Below the pieces are notes generated by a model that was not told where the DNA came from, made no database searches, and was given only the letters and a program-made list of their open reading frames with translations. The position numbers and the translations under genes are program-made. Shown in pieces: positions 1-9,989 of a DNA stretch of 54,136 nucleotides. The stretch is from an uncultured Mediterranea sp. GTDB lineage: Bacteria > Bacteroidota > Bacteroidia > Bacteroidales > Bacteroidaceae. Location of the stretch: NCBI RefSeq assembly GCF_902493215.1, contig NZ_CABUOL010000020.1, positions 1-54,136 on the forward strand, in the 5' to 3' direction. Every line of letters begins with the position of its first letter. Position 1 is the stretch's first letter.

Positions 1-263
1 ACTATATTTCAATAATTTCAAAGAACTATTTATCCACTTTTACGGGACAGTAGTGGGTTAACTTTATTAATCACATAGCAAATACTCATTTGATTCGCTA
101 TGCAAAGGAACCTACAATATGGTAAAAGCATCCAAAAAAACATTTCACATGTTAAAACAATCCTACCAACGAAAGAATAATATAAGAAATGGGAGAATTT
201 TAAAAAAGGATCTGCCTCTCAGCGATAAAATACTTATTATAAACGAATCCAAACAACGGTTAT
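1..263. other. Intergenic, no gene recognised
   Basis: AT-rich DNA at the left edge, on the 3' side of the HTCS gene. No plausible coding frame, tRNA or insertion-sequence end was seen. It may contain the end of a feature that lies outside the window. Confidence 0.5.
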
Positions 264-327
264 GAAAAAATCCTCTTACCATAAATCTCCTGAAAACGAA
301 CAAGACATACAGGCAAGAGGACTTTTT
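264..327 (-). terminator. Probable terminator of the HTCS gene
   Basis: An imperfect inverted repeat (265-280 against 312-327) pairs AAAAATCCTCTTACC with GGCAAGAGGACTTTTT around a loop of about 31 nt. On the minus strand the stem ends in a T run. It lies just after the HTCS stop codon. The long loop makes it a moderate rather than a strong call. Confidence 0.55.
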
Positions 328-354
328 ATCTGAAAATGGTAAAATACTTTCTGA

Positions 355-3300
355 TTATCGTTCCGATTCTACCATTTGTGCCGAATCGTCTCCAGACCTT
401 TTACGATTCACATAATCTTTGGGTGACATCCCAAAATGCTGAATAAAACAACGGGTAAAATAACTTGGACTGGAAAAGCCCAGTTCATAGGCGACATCCG
501 ATATCCGAACGTCTTCAACTTCCAATAATATGGACGCGGCTCGCTCCACACGAGCCATTCGGATATAATCGTTAGGTGAAATATCCATCACAGACTTTAG
601 TTTACGGAAAAAAGTCGTCTGACTTACTCCAAGCTGTTCGCACAAGAAAGAGATATTCAGCTTATCACTAGTCAAGTTCTCCTCTACCAATTTACGGAAC
701 CGTTCCACCAACGCCTTATCGGACTTACCAGCCAGATTATCGATGCGAACAGAAGGTTGCGAATTGAAATGTATCTCCGCTTCTTTCTTCTTCTTTCCGA
801 CAATGGCCGCTATACGAGCCGACAAATATTTCATAGAAAATGGCTTCTCAATATACTCTTCAGCCCCGGCCATATAGCCTTCCAATTTGGCTTCAACATT
901 ATTTTTGGCCGTCAGCATTACAACGGGTATACCACTGAGTTCGACATCGTTCTTAAGAGAGCGACACAATTCACATCCATCCATTTTGGGCATCATCACA
1001 TCGGTAACAACGATGGAAACTGGTTTTTTCCCAATAATCTCCAAAGCCTGAAGGCCGTTACCTGCCACTAATACCTGATATTGCTCAGACAGTGTTTTTT
1101 TAAGGAAAGAACGAAGTTCCGGCTCATCCTCAACTACAAGAACCACCGTATCAGAATTTTCTGAAGTTGATTTATCTACAATATCCGGTATTTCGCCATC
1201 GTCTGATACAGCCTCTATTGAGAAAACCAACTGCTGTGTCATTGGAAGCATCAACTTGAAATGCGTATAATCACTATCATCAACCAAATCCCAATGTCCA
1301 TTATGCATTTCTGCCAACGAACGGCAAAAAGCAAGACCTATACCTGTACCAGACTTTTCTTTAACATCCTCTGTACGATAAAACATATTGAAAATTTTAC
1401 TACGGTCGGTACCTTCAATTTTGGGACCATCATTGCATACAGACAAATAGAAATTATCTCCAGCCATACCTAACTCAATCTTAATGATGTGAGTAGCATA
1501 TTTAACTGCATTGCTCAACAAATTGCTGACAATTTTGGTAAATGCTTCCCGATCGACCGGAGCTTCCAATGTAATCTGATCAAGGTTATGTTCACACAAT
1601 AACTCATTTTGCTTGATTTGGGCAGAGAAACGATAAAGAATGGTTTTCAAAAGATCCGGCAAATTGGTCTTGACAAAATTCAATTGCAACTGTTCTGATT
1701 CCATTTTCCGGAAATCAAGAAGTTGGGTACACAAATTCTGCAACCGGTCTACATTTTTTTCTACCAACAGTAGATTTTCACTCTGATTCTTCTCCAATTC
1801 TTTATCCAGAGGAGCCTTAATCAAAGTAAGCGGAGTGCGTATTTCGTGCACAATAGTCGTAAAGAAATTAATTTTTGTATGATAAAGTTCTTTTTCTGTT
1901 GCGTCTTTTACCTCCTGAATATGAATTTGTTGTTTCTTCTTCATCTGATTGTGCCATCTCCATAGTAAAAACAGAATCCCCATTGTCACTATACATCCAT
2001 ACACCAACTTAGCCCACCAGGATGCATAAAATGGTGGGAGGATATCTATCTTGTAAGTGACTTCATTATTTGCCCATTCGCCATTATAATCTGTAGTCTG
2101 AATTCTGAGCGTATAGTTACCGGAAGAAAGACTCGGATAGGTAAAAGGAGTGCATCCCTGCTGAACATGCCAACCTTTGTCCAAAGGTTCAAGACGATAT
2201 CTATAACGCAGTGCATCCGGAGCTGTATAAGTGAAAGAACTGAATTCGAATGTTACATTGTTTTCTGTATGATCAATTTCGAAAGCGGTATTATCGATGT
2301 TAAAAACAGTGCGTTCCAGATTTACACCCGTACAAATCAGTTTAGTAACCGCCGGTTTCGGAACAATTTTACTTGGTAAGAGCAGCGTAGGGTCAAAAGA
2401 TGTGAATCCATTGATTGTACCGAAATAAAGAATACCGTTGACATCTTGAAAAGATGAACTTACATTAAAACGGTTCTCGGGCAAACCTTCTAAGGTTGTG
2501 AACACATAAGAAGACTGAGAAGCCGGATGAAAACGTACGAGTCCATAAGCCGTTGATATCCAAAAGAACCCCTGCCCATCTTCCATGATACGATAAGCAT
2601 AATTGGTCGACGCATTCTGGTCGGAAAGGACATGGTTGACAAAACATGACTTAGACCTATCCAAACGTGCTATACCGGAAGAAGTAGCCACCCAAATTTC
2701 ATGACTGCGTGTCTCCATTATCGATTGAATCGAACCGCTGTTCAAACGATATTTTTCCAACGTTCCGTCAACTGATATACACGCAAGTTCACTCAGACAT
2801 ACACACCAGATATTGCCTTCACTGTCTTGATACAACTGACTGCATGGAGCTATCCCCTCATACAAATCATCAAAACGATTTTCTTTTGCGTCATACTTTT
2901 GTACTCCAGCTCCCGTACCAATCCAAATTGTTCCATCGTCAGACTTCATAACGGACAAAACGAAATTTGACTTCAAATTAGTTCTTCCATCCTCAACCTT
3001 AAATGAACGAATCACTTGGCGTTTGTCAATATCAAAAACTTCAATTCCATTATCAAAGCTTCCACACCACAATTCACGCCCGTCCAAACAAAGCCCATGA
3101 ATATTATTTGTTCCCAGTCCATTATTTTTGGAATAGTTGGCAAAGCTTCCATCGGATATATTATAACAGTTCAATCCGTTATCTTCAGTACCAATCCACA
3201 GATTGCTACCAGGACCTTTACAAAATTCCCGCACTACTGTACCTTCCAGACCGGGGTACTTCTTACTAGGCTTGAAGCTATTGAACTTACACTGGCTATT

Positions 3301-4296
3301 GGGTACATAAGAAAGTCCCCTAAAGTAACTACCACACCAGACGCCACCTTCTCTGTCTTTATAGAAAGAATAAATGGCATGATCCTGAATAGCAAAAACA
3401 TCATGTGGATCTTTTTTCCAATGTTCAATCTCGTCCGTATTGACATCATAAATATAAATGCCATTTTCTGTTGCCACCCAACAAACAGACTGGGAATAAC
3501 GTAAAATGTCACGGACATAATTTTCATAAAATATCTGCCGTGCTGTCTGCGTCCGCAAATCATACCGCCACAAGCCAGACGTTTTGGCTCCAATCAAAAC
3601 GGTCTCGTCATTGACGGCCAGCATAACGGATATTTCACCAATATTCCATTGGGACAAATCATATTTCAACACAGCAATATCACCTTCACCGATAGACATA
3701 CGATACAACCAACCATCTGTAGACCTTCCCCAAACATAATGTTCTGATTGAGTAAACCCAAATCCTACAGATGCTTCTACCTGGGAGCATTGTTTCTCAT
3801 CCCTATCGTATCTTACAAACTTATCAGGATAGTTGAACCAATAATTACCAAGCTTGTCTACTATAGGAGCATTGAACATAGATTTCTCCATTATGGCATT
3901 TCTGACCAGATTACCTGTGGTTAGCTCATAAATATATCCGTTACTGAGCCACAAATTTTCATATCCATCAATCATTACCCAAGGAATATACCCACGAAGT
4001 TCGTCCCTATTATCGGGCAAAATATCGGCCAGTGCCACCACTTCATTACCATCAAACCGATAAACGCCCCGTCCTGTCGCCAGCCACAAATATCCCCTGT
4101 TATCCTAAACAATTTGAAGAATACTAGTTTGAGGAAGATTCAATTTGTCAAAATAGCAACGGAAATAAACAGCATTATTACCACTTTTCCCCCACGATAT
4201 CCATGGAAGAAAAAGACAGAAACAAGCCAATAAAAATGTTTTCATAGGCATAGACAATCGCATAGCAGTAAGATAATTTATACGCTCCATAGTCAA
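355..4296 (-). pseudogene. Hybrid two-component system regulator (HTCS), interrupted by an in-frame TAG
   Basis: One-protein sensor/regulator of the Bacteroides HTCS type. In the 4296 frame the order is: signal peptide (MKTFLLACFCLFLPWISW), Reg_prop-type periplasmic propeller, Y_Y_Y domain, one membrane segment near residues 750-775, histidine kinase (phospho-acceptor His about 817 in VHEIRTPL; ATP-site motifs SNLLSNAVKY and GTGIGLAFC), receiver domain (Asp about 1099 in TDVMMPKMDG) and C-terminal AraC-type HTH. A TAG at 4105-4107 cuts the frame after residue 63; the frame then continues at once as DNRGYLWLATGRG, typical first-blade sequence. The remaining open part (355-4089) would have to start at a TTG and would lack the signal peptide, so it probably could not sense in the periplasm. 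It is divergent from the cytochrome operon at 4556, its likely target. Nonsense mutation, readthrough or sequence error are all possible. Confidence 0.85.
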
Positions 4297-4315
4297 TAGT
4301 TCATCTTAACAGTCC

Positions 4316-4347
4316 CAAAAATAATGATATATATTGTTTTCTGCAAA
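4316..4347 (-). promoter_or_regulatory. Promoter of the HTCS gene
   Basis: On the minus strand the -7 box TATTTTTG (4316-4323) fits TAnnTTTG exactly. A -33 TTTG (4344-4347) sits 20 bp upstream. The start would fall near 4309, just before the ORF start at 4296, supporting that start for the interrupted gene. Confidence 0.5.
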
Positions 4348-4555
4348 CCTAAAGTACAAACGACACCAATAAAAATAGTATTTGAAAAGTATATGGTAGG
4401 ATAATGACATTATTCCCAAAAGTACAACTAGTAAAATCCTTCGTTATTTTAAATAGATAGTCTATGAAAAAGGATTGGGACAATAAAACAAGTTGAAAAG
4501 AAAGATAAAGGCGATTTTTGCTAAAAACAAATAAACCGTTTAGATTATCTATTTT

Positions 4556-5545
4556 ATGGACTTTAATTTTCTTGAATTACTTATCGCATTTGCAGGCGGC
4601 ATCTTCGGAGCCGCCATCGGAGCCTTCCCAGTATGGGTATTATGCGGATTAGCCGTATTGATTGGTGCAACAATCAATCTGACAACCGGCAATACCGATT
4701 TTATGAACTTAGTAGCTTGGGGAACATTTTTGGGACCACACACGTCTTTTGCCGGTGGATGTGCAGCTGCAGCTTATGCAGCCAAACAACACCTTATAGA
4801 TAACGGGAAAGATATCTGTACGGCACTAGTCGGATTGAATAATCCGAAAGTGTTGATTGTCGGAGGAATATTCGGAGCAATCGGACACATTATATTATAT
4901 ATACTTTTTCTTATCCCTAACTATCGTGACATCGCCTGGACAAACACCATAGCACTAGCCGTGATACTTGACATGTTTCTGGCCCGATTGTTGCTGGGGA
5001 AAACAGGTCTATTAGGTAAACTTCCAGTAGGTGTAAACCGTTGGAAACCGATACCGGAACATGCATGGGTTATCTACCAGTCTGATCCTGCTCAAATGCT
5101 ACTGTTAGCTATCGCCATCGGAGCACCGGCTGCATATATGGCAATTATCCTACCAGGAAGCAGTGGATTGGTATTTGGGTTCGCCACAGTTGCATATACA
5201 TTCATGATTATGGGATATAACATTCCGGTAACTCATCATATAGCTCTGTCCGCATCAATGGTTACAGCTGCTACCGGGAATGTGGCTTGGGGAATCACTT
5301 TCGGAATATTGGCCGTCTATTTAGGAGAATTGTGTGCTGCTTTATTCGTTTATTATGGAGACACCCATATTGCCCCCCCTACAATGGCCCTGGTTCTGAC
5401 CTTCACCATATACCCATTATTGGATTTCCTAAATGTATTTGAATATCAAAGCGAATGGACCTGGGTAATCCCTATCATTACTGCGTTCGCAGGATATATG
5501 TTATTCAACACATTAAGAAAAGAGACACAAAATAATAAGATATAA
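4556..5545 (+). CDS. Polytopic inner-membrane protein of unknown function
   Basis: A 329-residue, very hydrophobic protein with roughly eight to ten predicted membrane segments and glycine/alanine-rich helices (GGIFGAAIGAFPVW near the N-terminus, MVTAATGNVAWGITFG in the second half). There is no cleavable signal peptide, no CxxCH motif and no nucleotide-binding motif. I do not recognise the family. It is the first gene of the + strand cluster; the next gene follows after 141 bp and encodes a periplasmic heme protein. Transport of a substrate or electron carrier for the cytochrome module is possible, but this is inferred only from position. The start ATG follows an AT-rich leader divergent from the HTCS gene. 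Confidence 0.7.
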   Translation: MDFNFLELLIAFAGGIFGAAIGAFPVWVLCGLAVLIGATINLTTGNTDFMNLVAWGTFLGPHTSFAGGCAAAAYAAKQHLIDNGKDICTALVGLNNPKVLIVGGIFGAIGHIILYILFLIPNYRDIAWTNTIALAVILDMFLARLLLGKTGLLGKLPVGVNRWKPIPEHAWVIYQSDPAQMLLLAIAIGAPAAYMAIILPGSSGLVFGFATVAYTFMIMGYNIPVTHHIALSASMVTAATGNVAWGITFGILAVYLGELCAALFVYYGDTHIAPPTMALVLTFTIYPLLDFLNVFEYQSEWTWVIPIITAFAGYMLFNTLRKETQNNKI

Positions 5546-5686
5546 TGTCTATAACCCAAAGAAAAATTCCGCATAAAACAACTTACTTACTCCTTTTGCA
5601 GTTTTTTATAAGGATTTGAAAGGAAAATGAAACTATTTTCCAATTTATCTGCCTTTCTTTGCATGACAATATAAAAGAACCAGATC

Positions 5687-8062
5687 ATGAAAACATTTTC
5701 AATTTCAACATTACTGCTAGCTGCCTGTGGTACTTTCATTATAAATGTACCTCTTCAGGCACAACTGCCCAAAAAGAGTATATACCTGTCCGATAAAGCC
5801 AAACAGGTTTTGGCGGGAAAACAAATCTTATATATCGAACGTGACCAATACGCTCCCGACCATCATAATACCGCCACCCTGTTTCAGTATGGCGAAATCA
5901 ATGAAAAAAGCTTTGCACCGGGAGGTGCCATGCGTGTATTCGATGTAGACAAAAAAAGCTCACGGACCTTGATCGAATTGAAAGATGGCATTGTGCGCGA
6001 TCCGGAAATCTCGTTCGACGGAAAGAAAGTTATCTTCTCCATGCGAAAATCAGCAGAAGACTTCTATCATATATATGAAATGAATTTGGACGGAACCGGA
6101 TTGAAACAACTGACATCGGCAAGCGGTATATCGGATATAGATCCGATTTACCTTCCTGATGGTAGTATTGTATTCACCTCCACACGCCAACCCAAATACT
6201 GTATGTGTAACCGCCACATCATGGGAAACCTATTTAGAATGAATGCTGACGGATCAAACATCACACAAATCGGTGTTAGTACTCTTTTTGAAGGACACTC
6301 TACATTATTAAACGATGGACGCATCCTATATGACCGATGGGAATATGTAGATCGTAACTTTGGTGATGCACAAGGGTTATGGACTGTCAATCCGGACGGT
6401 ACTAAACACTCCATCTATTATGGTAATAATACAGCCAGTCCAGGCGGAGTCATTGATGGACGCCAAATTCCAGGTACAGATCTCGTTGCCTGTACATTTG
6501 GTTCATGCCACGACCGTCCTTGGGGTGCTATTGCCATTATCGACCGTAAAAAAGGCGTGGACGGACGGGATGCAGTTGTACAAATATGGCCCAAAGAAGC
6601 TATCAGTATCGTAGGAAATGGAGACTTGGATTCGTTCAAATGGATTGACCGCTTCTTTGAGGATCCGTTCCCTGTCAACAAAGAATTCCTCCTGGCATCA
6701 CGTACCATATGGTTCAAGCGTGGTCCATGGAACATAGAAGATTCCAAACAAGGCATATACCTACTTGGACCTGATGGCATGGAAGAGTTGATTCTTGAAG
6801 GTGACAAAAGTTTGTACGATCCACAAATAATTCAATCCCGTGAAAAACCAGTTATACTGCCTACCATGCGTAACTTCAAGGACAACACCGGACGTTTTTA
6901 TGTAGAAAATGTCTATGAAGGCACCCACATGGCCGGTGTAAAAAAGGGAGAAGCAAAATGGCTTCGTGTAGTGGAGTCTCCGGAAAAAAGAACTTGGACC
7001 ATACAAGGATGGTTCGGACAAGGAGAACAAGCCCCAGGAATGAACTGGCACAGTTTTGAAAACAAACAAATATTAGGAGAAGTACCTATTGAAGAAGACG
7101 GTTCAGCCAGTTTCATTGTACCTGCTGGAAAACATGTTTATTTCCAGGTATTGGACAAAGATAAAAAAATGATCCAATCCATGCGAAGTGGTGTTTCACT
7201 AATGCCAGGAGAGATAAACGGATGTGTAGGATGCCATGAAGACCGACTCAGTATCCCGGCCCCAATGCCAAAACGGCCGATTGCCTTAAACAAAAAACCT
7301 GTTGAATTGTCAAAATGGATGGGGAAAGAACCATTCAAGTTTTCATTCATGGAACATGTACAACCTATTTTGGACAAGCATTGTGTAAAATGTCACGACT
7401 TCGATACCAATGACCGTAAGAAACTGGTATTGGCCAAGGATATGAACCCATTTTTCAACGCAGCCTATGTTAATTTGTATGTAAACAAGATTGTAAATCT
7501 CGTAGGTGGTGGACCAGCAGAAATCCAACAAGCGTACTCTTGGGGAAGCCATGCCAGCAAACTGACTAAAATCATAGATAACGGCCATAAAGGTGTCAAG
7601 CTAAGTTCTAAAGAAAAAGAAATACTATATACTTGGATGGACTTGAACAGAGTCTACTATCCGGTTTATGAATCGGCTTTTGACAATGCTTTGGCTGGAA
7701 GATGTCCGCTGACAAATGAGGAAGTAAATCAGCTGGCCGAACTTACAGGAATCAGTTTATGGAATCTGAACAATTTCTCCCGTCAATTGCAGGCACAAGT
7801 GGCCTTTGACCGTCCCGAGTTAAGTCCGATATTGGACGGTATCCGCAAAGATAAGGAAAAATATGAAAAAGCACTGTCTATCATAAAAACAGGTAAAAAG
7901 CGCCTGAAGGAAACGCCACGAGGTGACATCGAGAGTAAACTGGTGCCCTGTGAGCGCCATAAAGCTATGCTCCGAAAATATGCAGAAAAGTTGAAGAACA
8001 ATGAAAATTTCAACAAATGTATCAATGACGGACAAAAGTTATACGATAAAGACCAACTTTAA
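5687..8062 (+). CDS. HzsA-related periplasmic c-type cytochrome with N-terminal beta-propeller
   Basis: A 791-residue exported protein. The N-terminus is a signal sequence; it contains LAAC near residue 14, so a lipoprotein is possible. The first half has WD40/PD40-type propeller repeats (for example IYEMNLDGTGLKQLT and FRMNADGSNITQIG). Two heme c motifs follow: CVGCH (Cys513, Cys516, His517) and CVKCH (Cys566, Cys569, His570). Propeller, middle heme domain and C-terminal heme domain is the plan of the hydrazine synthase alpha subunit and of its non-anammox relatives ('HzsA-related' proteins). From memory, heme alpha-I of the anammox enzyme uses a Tyr four residues after the motif His; here that position is Leu521, so the chemistry probably differs. 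The gene is 14 bp upstream of the YVTN/di-heme gene and in an operon with ccsBA, which would attach its hemes. Substrate unknown. Confidence 0.8.
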   Translation: MKTFSISTLLLAACGTFIINVPLQAQLPKKSIYLSDKAKQVLAGKQILYIERDQYAPDHHNTATLFQYGEINEKSFAPGGAMRVFDVDKKSSRTLIELKDGIVRDPEISFDGKKVIFSMRKSAEDFYHIYEMNLDGTGLKQLTSASGISDIDPIYLPDGSIVFTSTRQPKYCMCNRHIMGNLFRMNADGSNITQIGVSTLFEGHSTLLNDGRILYDRWEYVDRNFGDAQGLWTVNPDGTKHSIYYGNNTASPGGVIDGRQIPGTDLVACTFGSCHDRPWGAIAIIDRKKGVDGRDAVVQIWPKEAISIVGNGDLDSFKWIDRFFEDPFPVNKEFLLASRTIWFKRGPWNIEDSKQGIYLLGPDGMEELILEGDKSLYDPQIIQSREKPVILPTMRNFKDNTGRFYVENVYEGTHMAGVKKGEAKWLRVVESPEKRTWTIQGWFGQGEQAPGMNWHSFENKQILGEVPIEEDGSASFIVPAGKHVYFQVLDKDKKMIQSMRSGVSLMPGEINGCVGCHEDRLSIPAPMPKRPIALNKKPVELSKWMGKEPFKFSFMEHVQPILDKHCVKCHDFDTNDRKKLVLAKDMNPFFNAAYVNLYVNKIVNLVGGGPAEIQQAYSWGSHASKLTKIIDNGHKGVKLSSKEKEILYTWMDLNRVYYPVYESAFDNALAGRCPLTNEEVNQLAELTGISLWNLNNFSRQLQAQVAFDRPELSPILDGIRKDKEKYEKALSIIKTGKKRLKETPRGDIESKLVPCERHKAMLRKYAEKLKNNENFNKCINDGQKLYDKDQL

Positions 8063-8076
8063 ATATGCAATAATAT

Positions 8077-9864
8077 ATGAAACGGACAATATATACATGC
8101 ATGATCTCCACAATTCTGGCAACAGGATTGTGGAGTTTCAAAACCAGGGAAACCAATCAAGTGGAAGGAACACCCTTATATATGACGGACATAACTTTTT
8201 TAGGAAAGAATCTTCTGACCTCTGAAAAAGGTACGAAAGCAGTCAGTCTTTATTCACCGGACGGAAAAGAACGAATCAAAGTTTGGCAAACAGAAGAACC
8301 TCCCACAGGCGTTGTAACAGATGGGAAAAGAATATATGCTACAACCAGTTATGCAAAAGGAGGAGTAGAAATTATACAACCTGAAACCGAACAACCGGTA
8401 AAATTTATCCCGACAGGAAGAGGAGCTTGTTCTCCTACTCTCAGTAAAAATCAAAAATATTTATATGTATGTAACCAGTTTCAAACCACCATATCAGAAA
8501 TTGATCTTACAACATTACAGGTAAAAAGAGAAGTCTATGTTCTGAGAGAACCCAAAAGTGCAGTAATATCCAATGATGGGAAATTTCTGTTTGTCGCCAA
8601 TTTTTTACCTACAGGTAAAGCCAATCAGGATTATGTATCGGCGGCTGTTTCAGTTATCGACTTACTGACATTCAAAAAGATTAAAGACATACCTTTGGCA
8701 ACCGGTAGTAATGCCTTACGGGGAATGACCATTAGCCCGGATGGAAATTATGTTTTCGTCACCCACAATTTGGGACGTTTCCAGATTCCAACCAGCCAAT
8801 TGCAACAAGGATGGATGAACACAAGTGCAATGAGTATCATAAATATACACGACCTTAGTTACGGTGGTTCTATCCTATTGGACGAGGCAGACAGAGGGGC
8901 AGCCGGAATATGGGACATAAAGTGTACAGCAAAGCAGATTGTCATTACACACAGTGGAACACATGAAATCAGCATTATAGACTACCCTGCATTTCTGAAT
9001 AAGTATCAGCAAGTCGCTGATAAAAGTACCCTATCATATGACTTAAAATTCATGGTAGGATTGCGGCAAAGAATTGCATTACAAGGAAATGGGCCCAGAG
9101 ATTTTATACTCAATGATAAATATGCCTACATTCCAACTTATTTTTCTGACACCCTGAACATTGTCAGTCTGGATAATCCAACCAATATTCAAACGGTAGC
9201 ATTGGTCAACAACAGAACAGAAAACGATATTGATAAGGGAGAAAAATATTTCAATGATGCCACCTATTGTTTTCAAAACTGGCAATCGTGCAATGGATGT
9301 CATCCGGGTGACGCACGTACAGACGGTCTGAATTGGGATCTTATGAATGACGGTATCGGAAATTCCAAGAACTGCAAAAGCATGCTTTTCTCACATGTTA
9401 CAGCCCCCTGTATGATATCTGGAATACGCGAAAATGCAGAAAAAGCTGTCAGGGCAGGCTATAAATACATACAGTTCAATGAAGTTCCGGAAGATATCGC
9501 CAAATGTGTAGACGAATATCTGAAGCATTTACTGCCCGTTCCCAGCCCCTATTTGATAAACGGGAAGCTATCTGAGAAAGCAGAAAGAGGAAAGATTGTC
9601 TTCAAAAAATATAATTGTGACTATTGTCACAGCGGACCGTACTTTACAGACCGCCAGATGCATAGAATCGGAGATGATGTTGAATTTGAAAAAGGTTGGG
9701 ACACTCCTACATTAAGAGAAGTATGGCGAACGGCTCCTTACCTGTTCGATGGTCGGGCTGCTACAATGGAAGAAGTATTCACCGTACACAAACATGGGCT
9801 AGAAAAGAGTAAAATTACAACCAAAGAAATAGATGAACTGGTAGAATATGTGAATTCACTCTAA
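8077..9864 (+). CDS. YVTN beta-propeller fused to di-heme cytochrome c peroxidase/MauG-like domain
   Basis: A 595-residue protein with an N-terminal signal/anchor (MISTILATGLWSF). Residues about 30-390 form a YVTN/lactonase-like propeller (motifs such as PTLSKNQKYLYVCNQF and ISPDGNYVFVTHNLG). Residues about 395-595 form a di-heme domain of the cytochrome c peroxidase/MauG class: CNGCH (Cys405, Cys408, His409) and CDYCH (Cys514, Cys517, His518), with the family-like segment TPTLREVWRTAPYLFDGRA near the end. A propeller followed by a peroxidase-like di-heme domain equals the beta and gamma subunits of hydrazine synthase in one chain. It starts 14 bp after the HzsA-related gene, so the two products probably form a complex. 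Role unknown; oxidase/peroxidase or electron transfer are possible. Confidence 0.8.
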   Translation: MKRTIYTCMISTILATGLWSFKTRETNQVEGTPLYMTDITFLGKNLLTSEKGTKAVSLYSPDGKERIKVWQTEEPPTGVVTDGKRIYATTSYAKGGVEIIQPETEQPVKFIPTGRGACSPTLSKNQKYLYVCNQFQTTISEIDLTTLQVKREVYVLREPKSAVISNDGKFLFVANFLPTGKANQDYVSAAVSVIDLLTFKKIKDIPLATGSNALRGMTISPDGNYVFVTHNLGRFQIPTSQLQQGWMNTSAMSIINIHDLSYGGSILLDEADRGAAGIWDIKCTAKQIVITHSGTHEISIIDYPAFLNKYQQVADKSTLSYDLKFMVGLRQRIALQGNGPRDFILNDKYAYIPTYFSDTLNIVSLDNPTNIQTVALVNNRTENDIDKGEKYFNDATYCFQNWQSCNGCHPGDARTDGLNWDLMNDGIGNSKNCKSMLFSHVTAPCMISGIRENAEKAVRAGYKYIQFNEVPEDIAKCVDEYLKHLLPVPSPYLINGKLSEKAERGKIVFKKYNCDYCHSGPYFTDRQMHRIGDDVEFEKGWDTPTLREVWRTAPYLFDGRAATMEEVFTVHKHGLEKSKITTKEIDELVEYVNSL

Positions 9865-9989
9865 AAAAACAAATATTCCATCACAAGATAGGCAATCCAT
9901 CAGACTGTTCTATTATGCACATGGATTAATAAGATGTACAAGAGGGTTTGTCATATTCTTTTTCCCCATAATAATTCAGATATTACCAA

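Noticed and set aside
1..120. Insertion-sequence or attachment-site end at the left edge
   Set aside because: A short GGGACAGTAGTGGG-type stretch looked suggestive, but there is no partner inverted repeat, target duplication or transposase in the window.
5687..9864. A true anammox hydrazine synthase
   Set aside because: No other anammox genes (hydrazine dehydrogenase, nitrite reductase set) are in view, the organism is a gut Bacteroidales, and the residue expected as heme alpha-I ligand is not Tyr at the same spacing.
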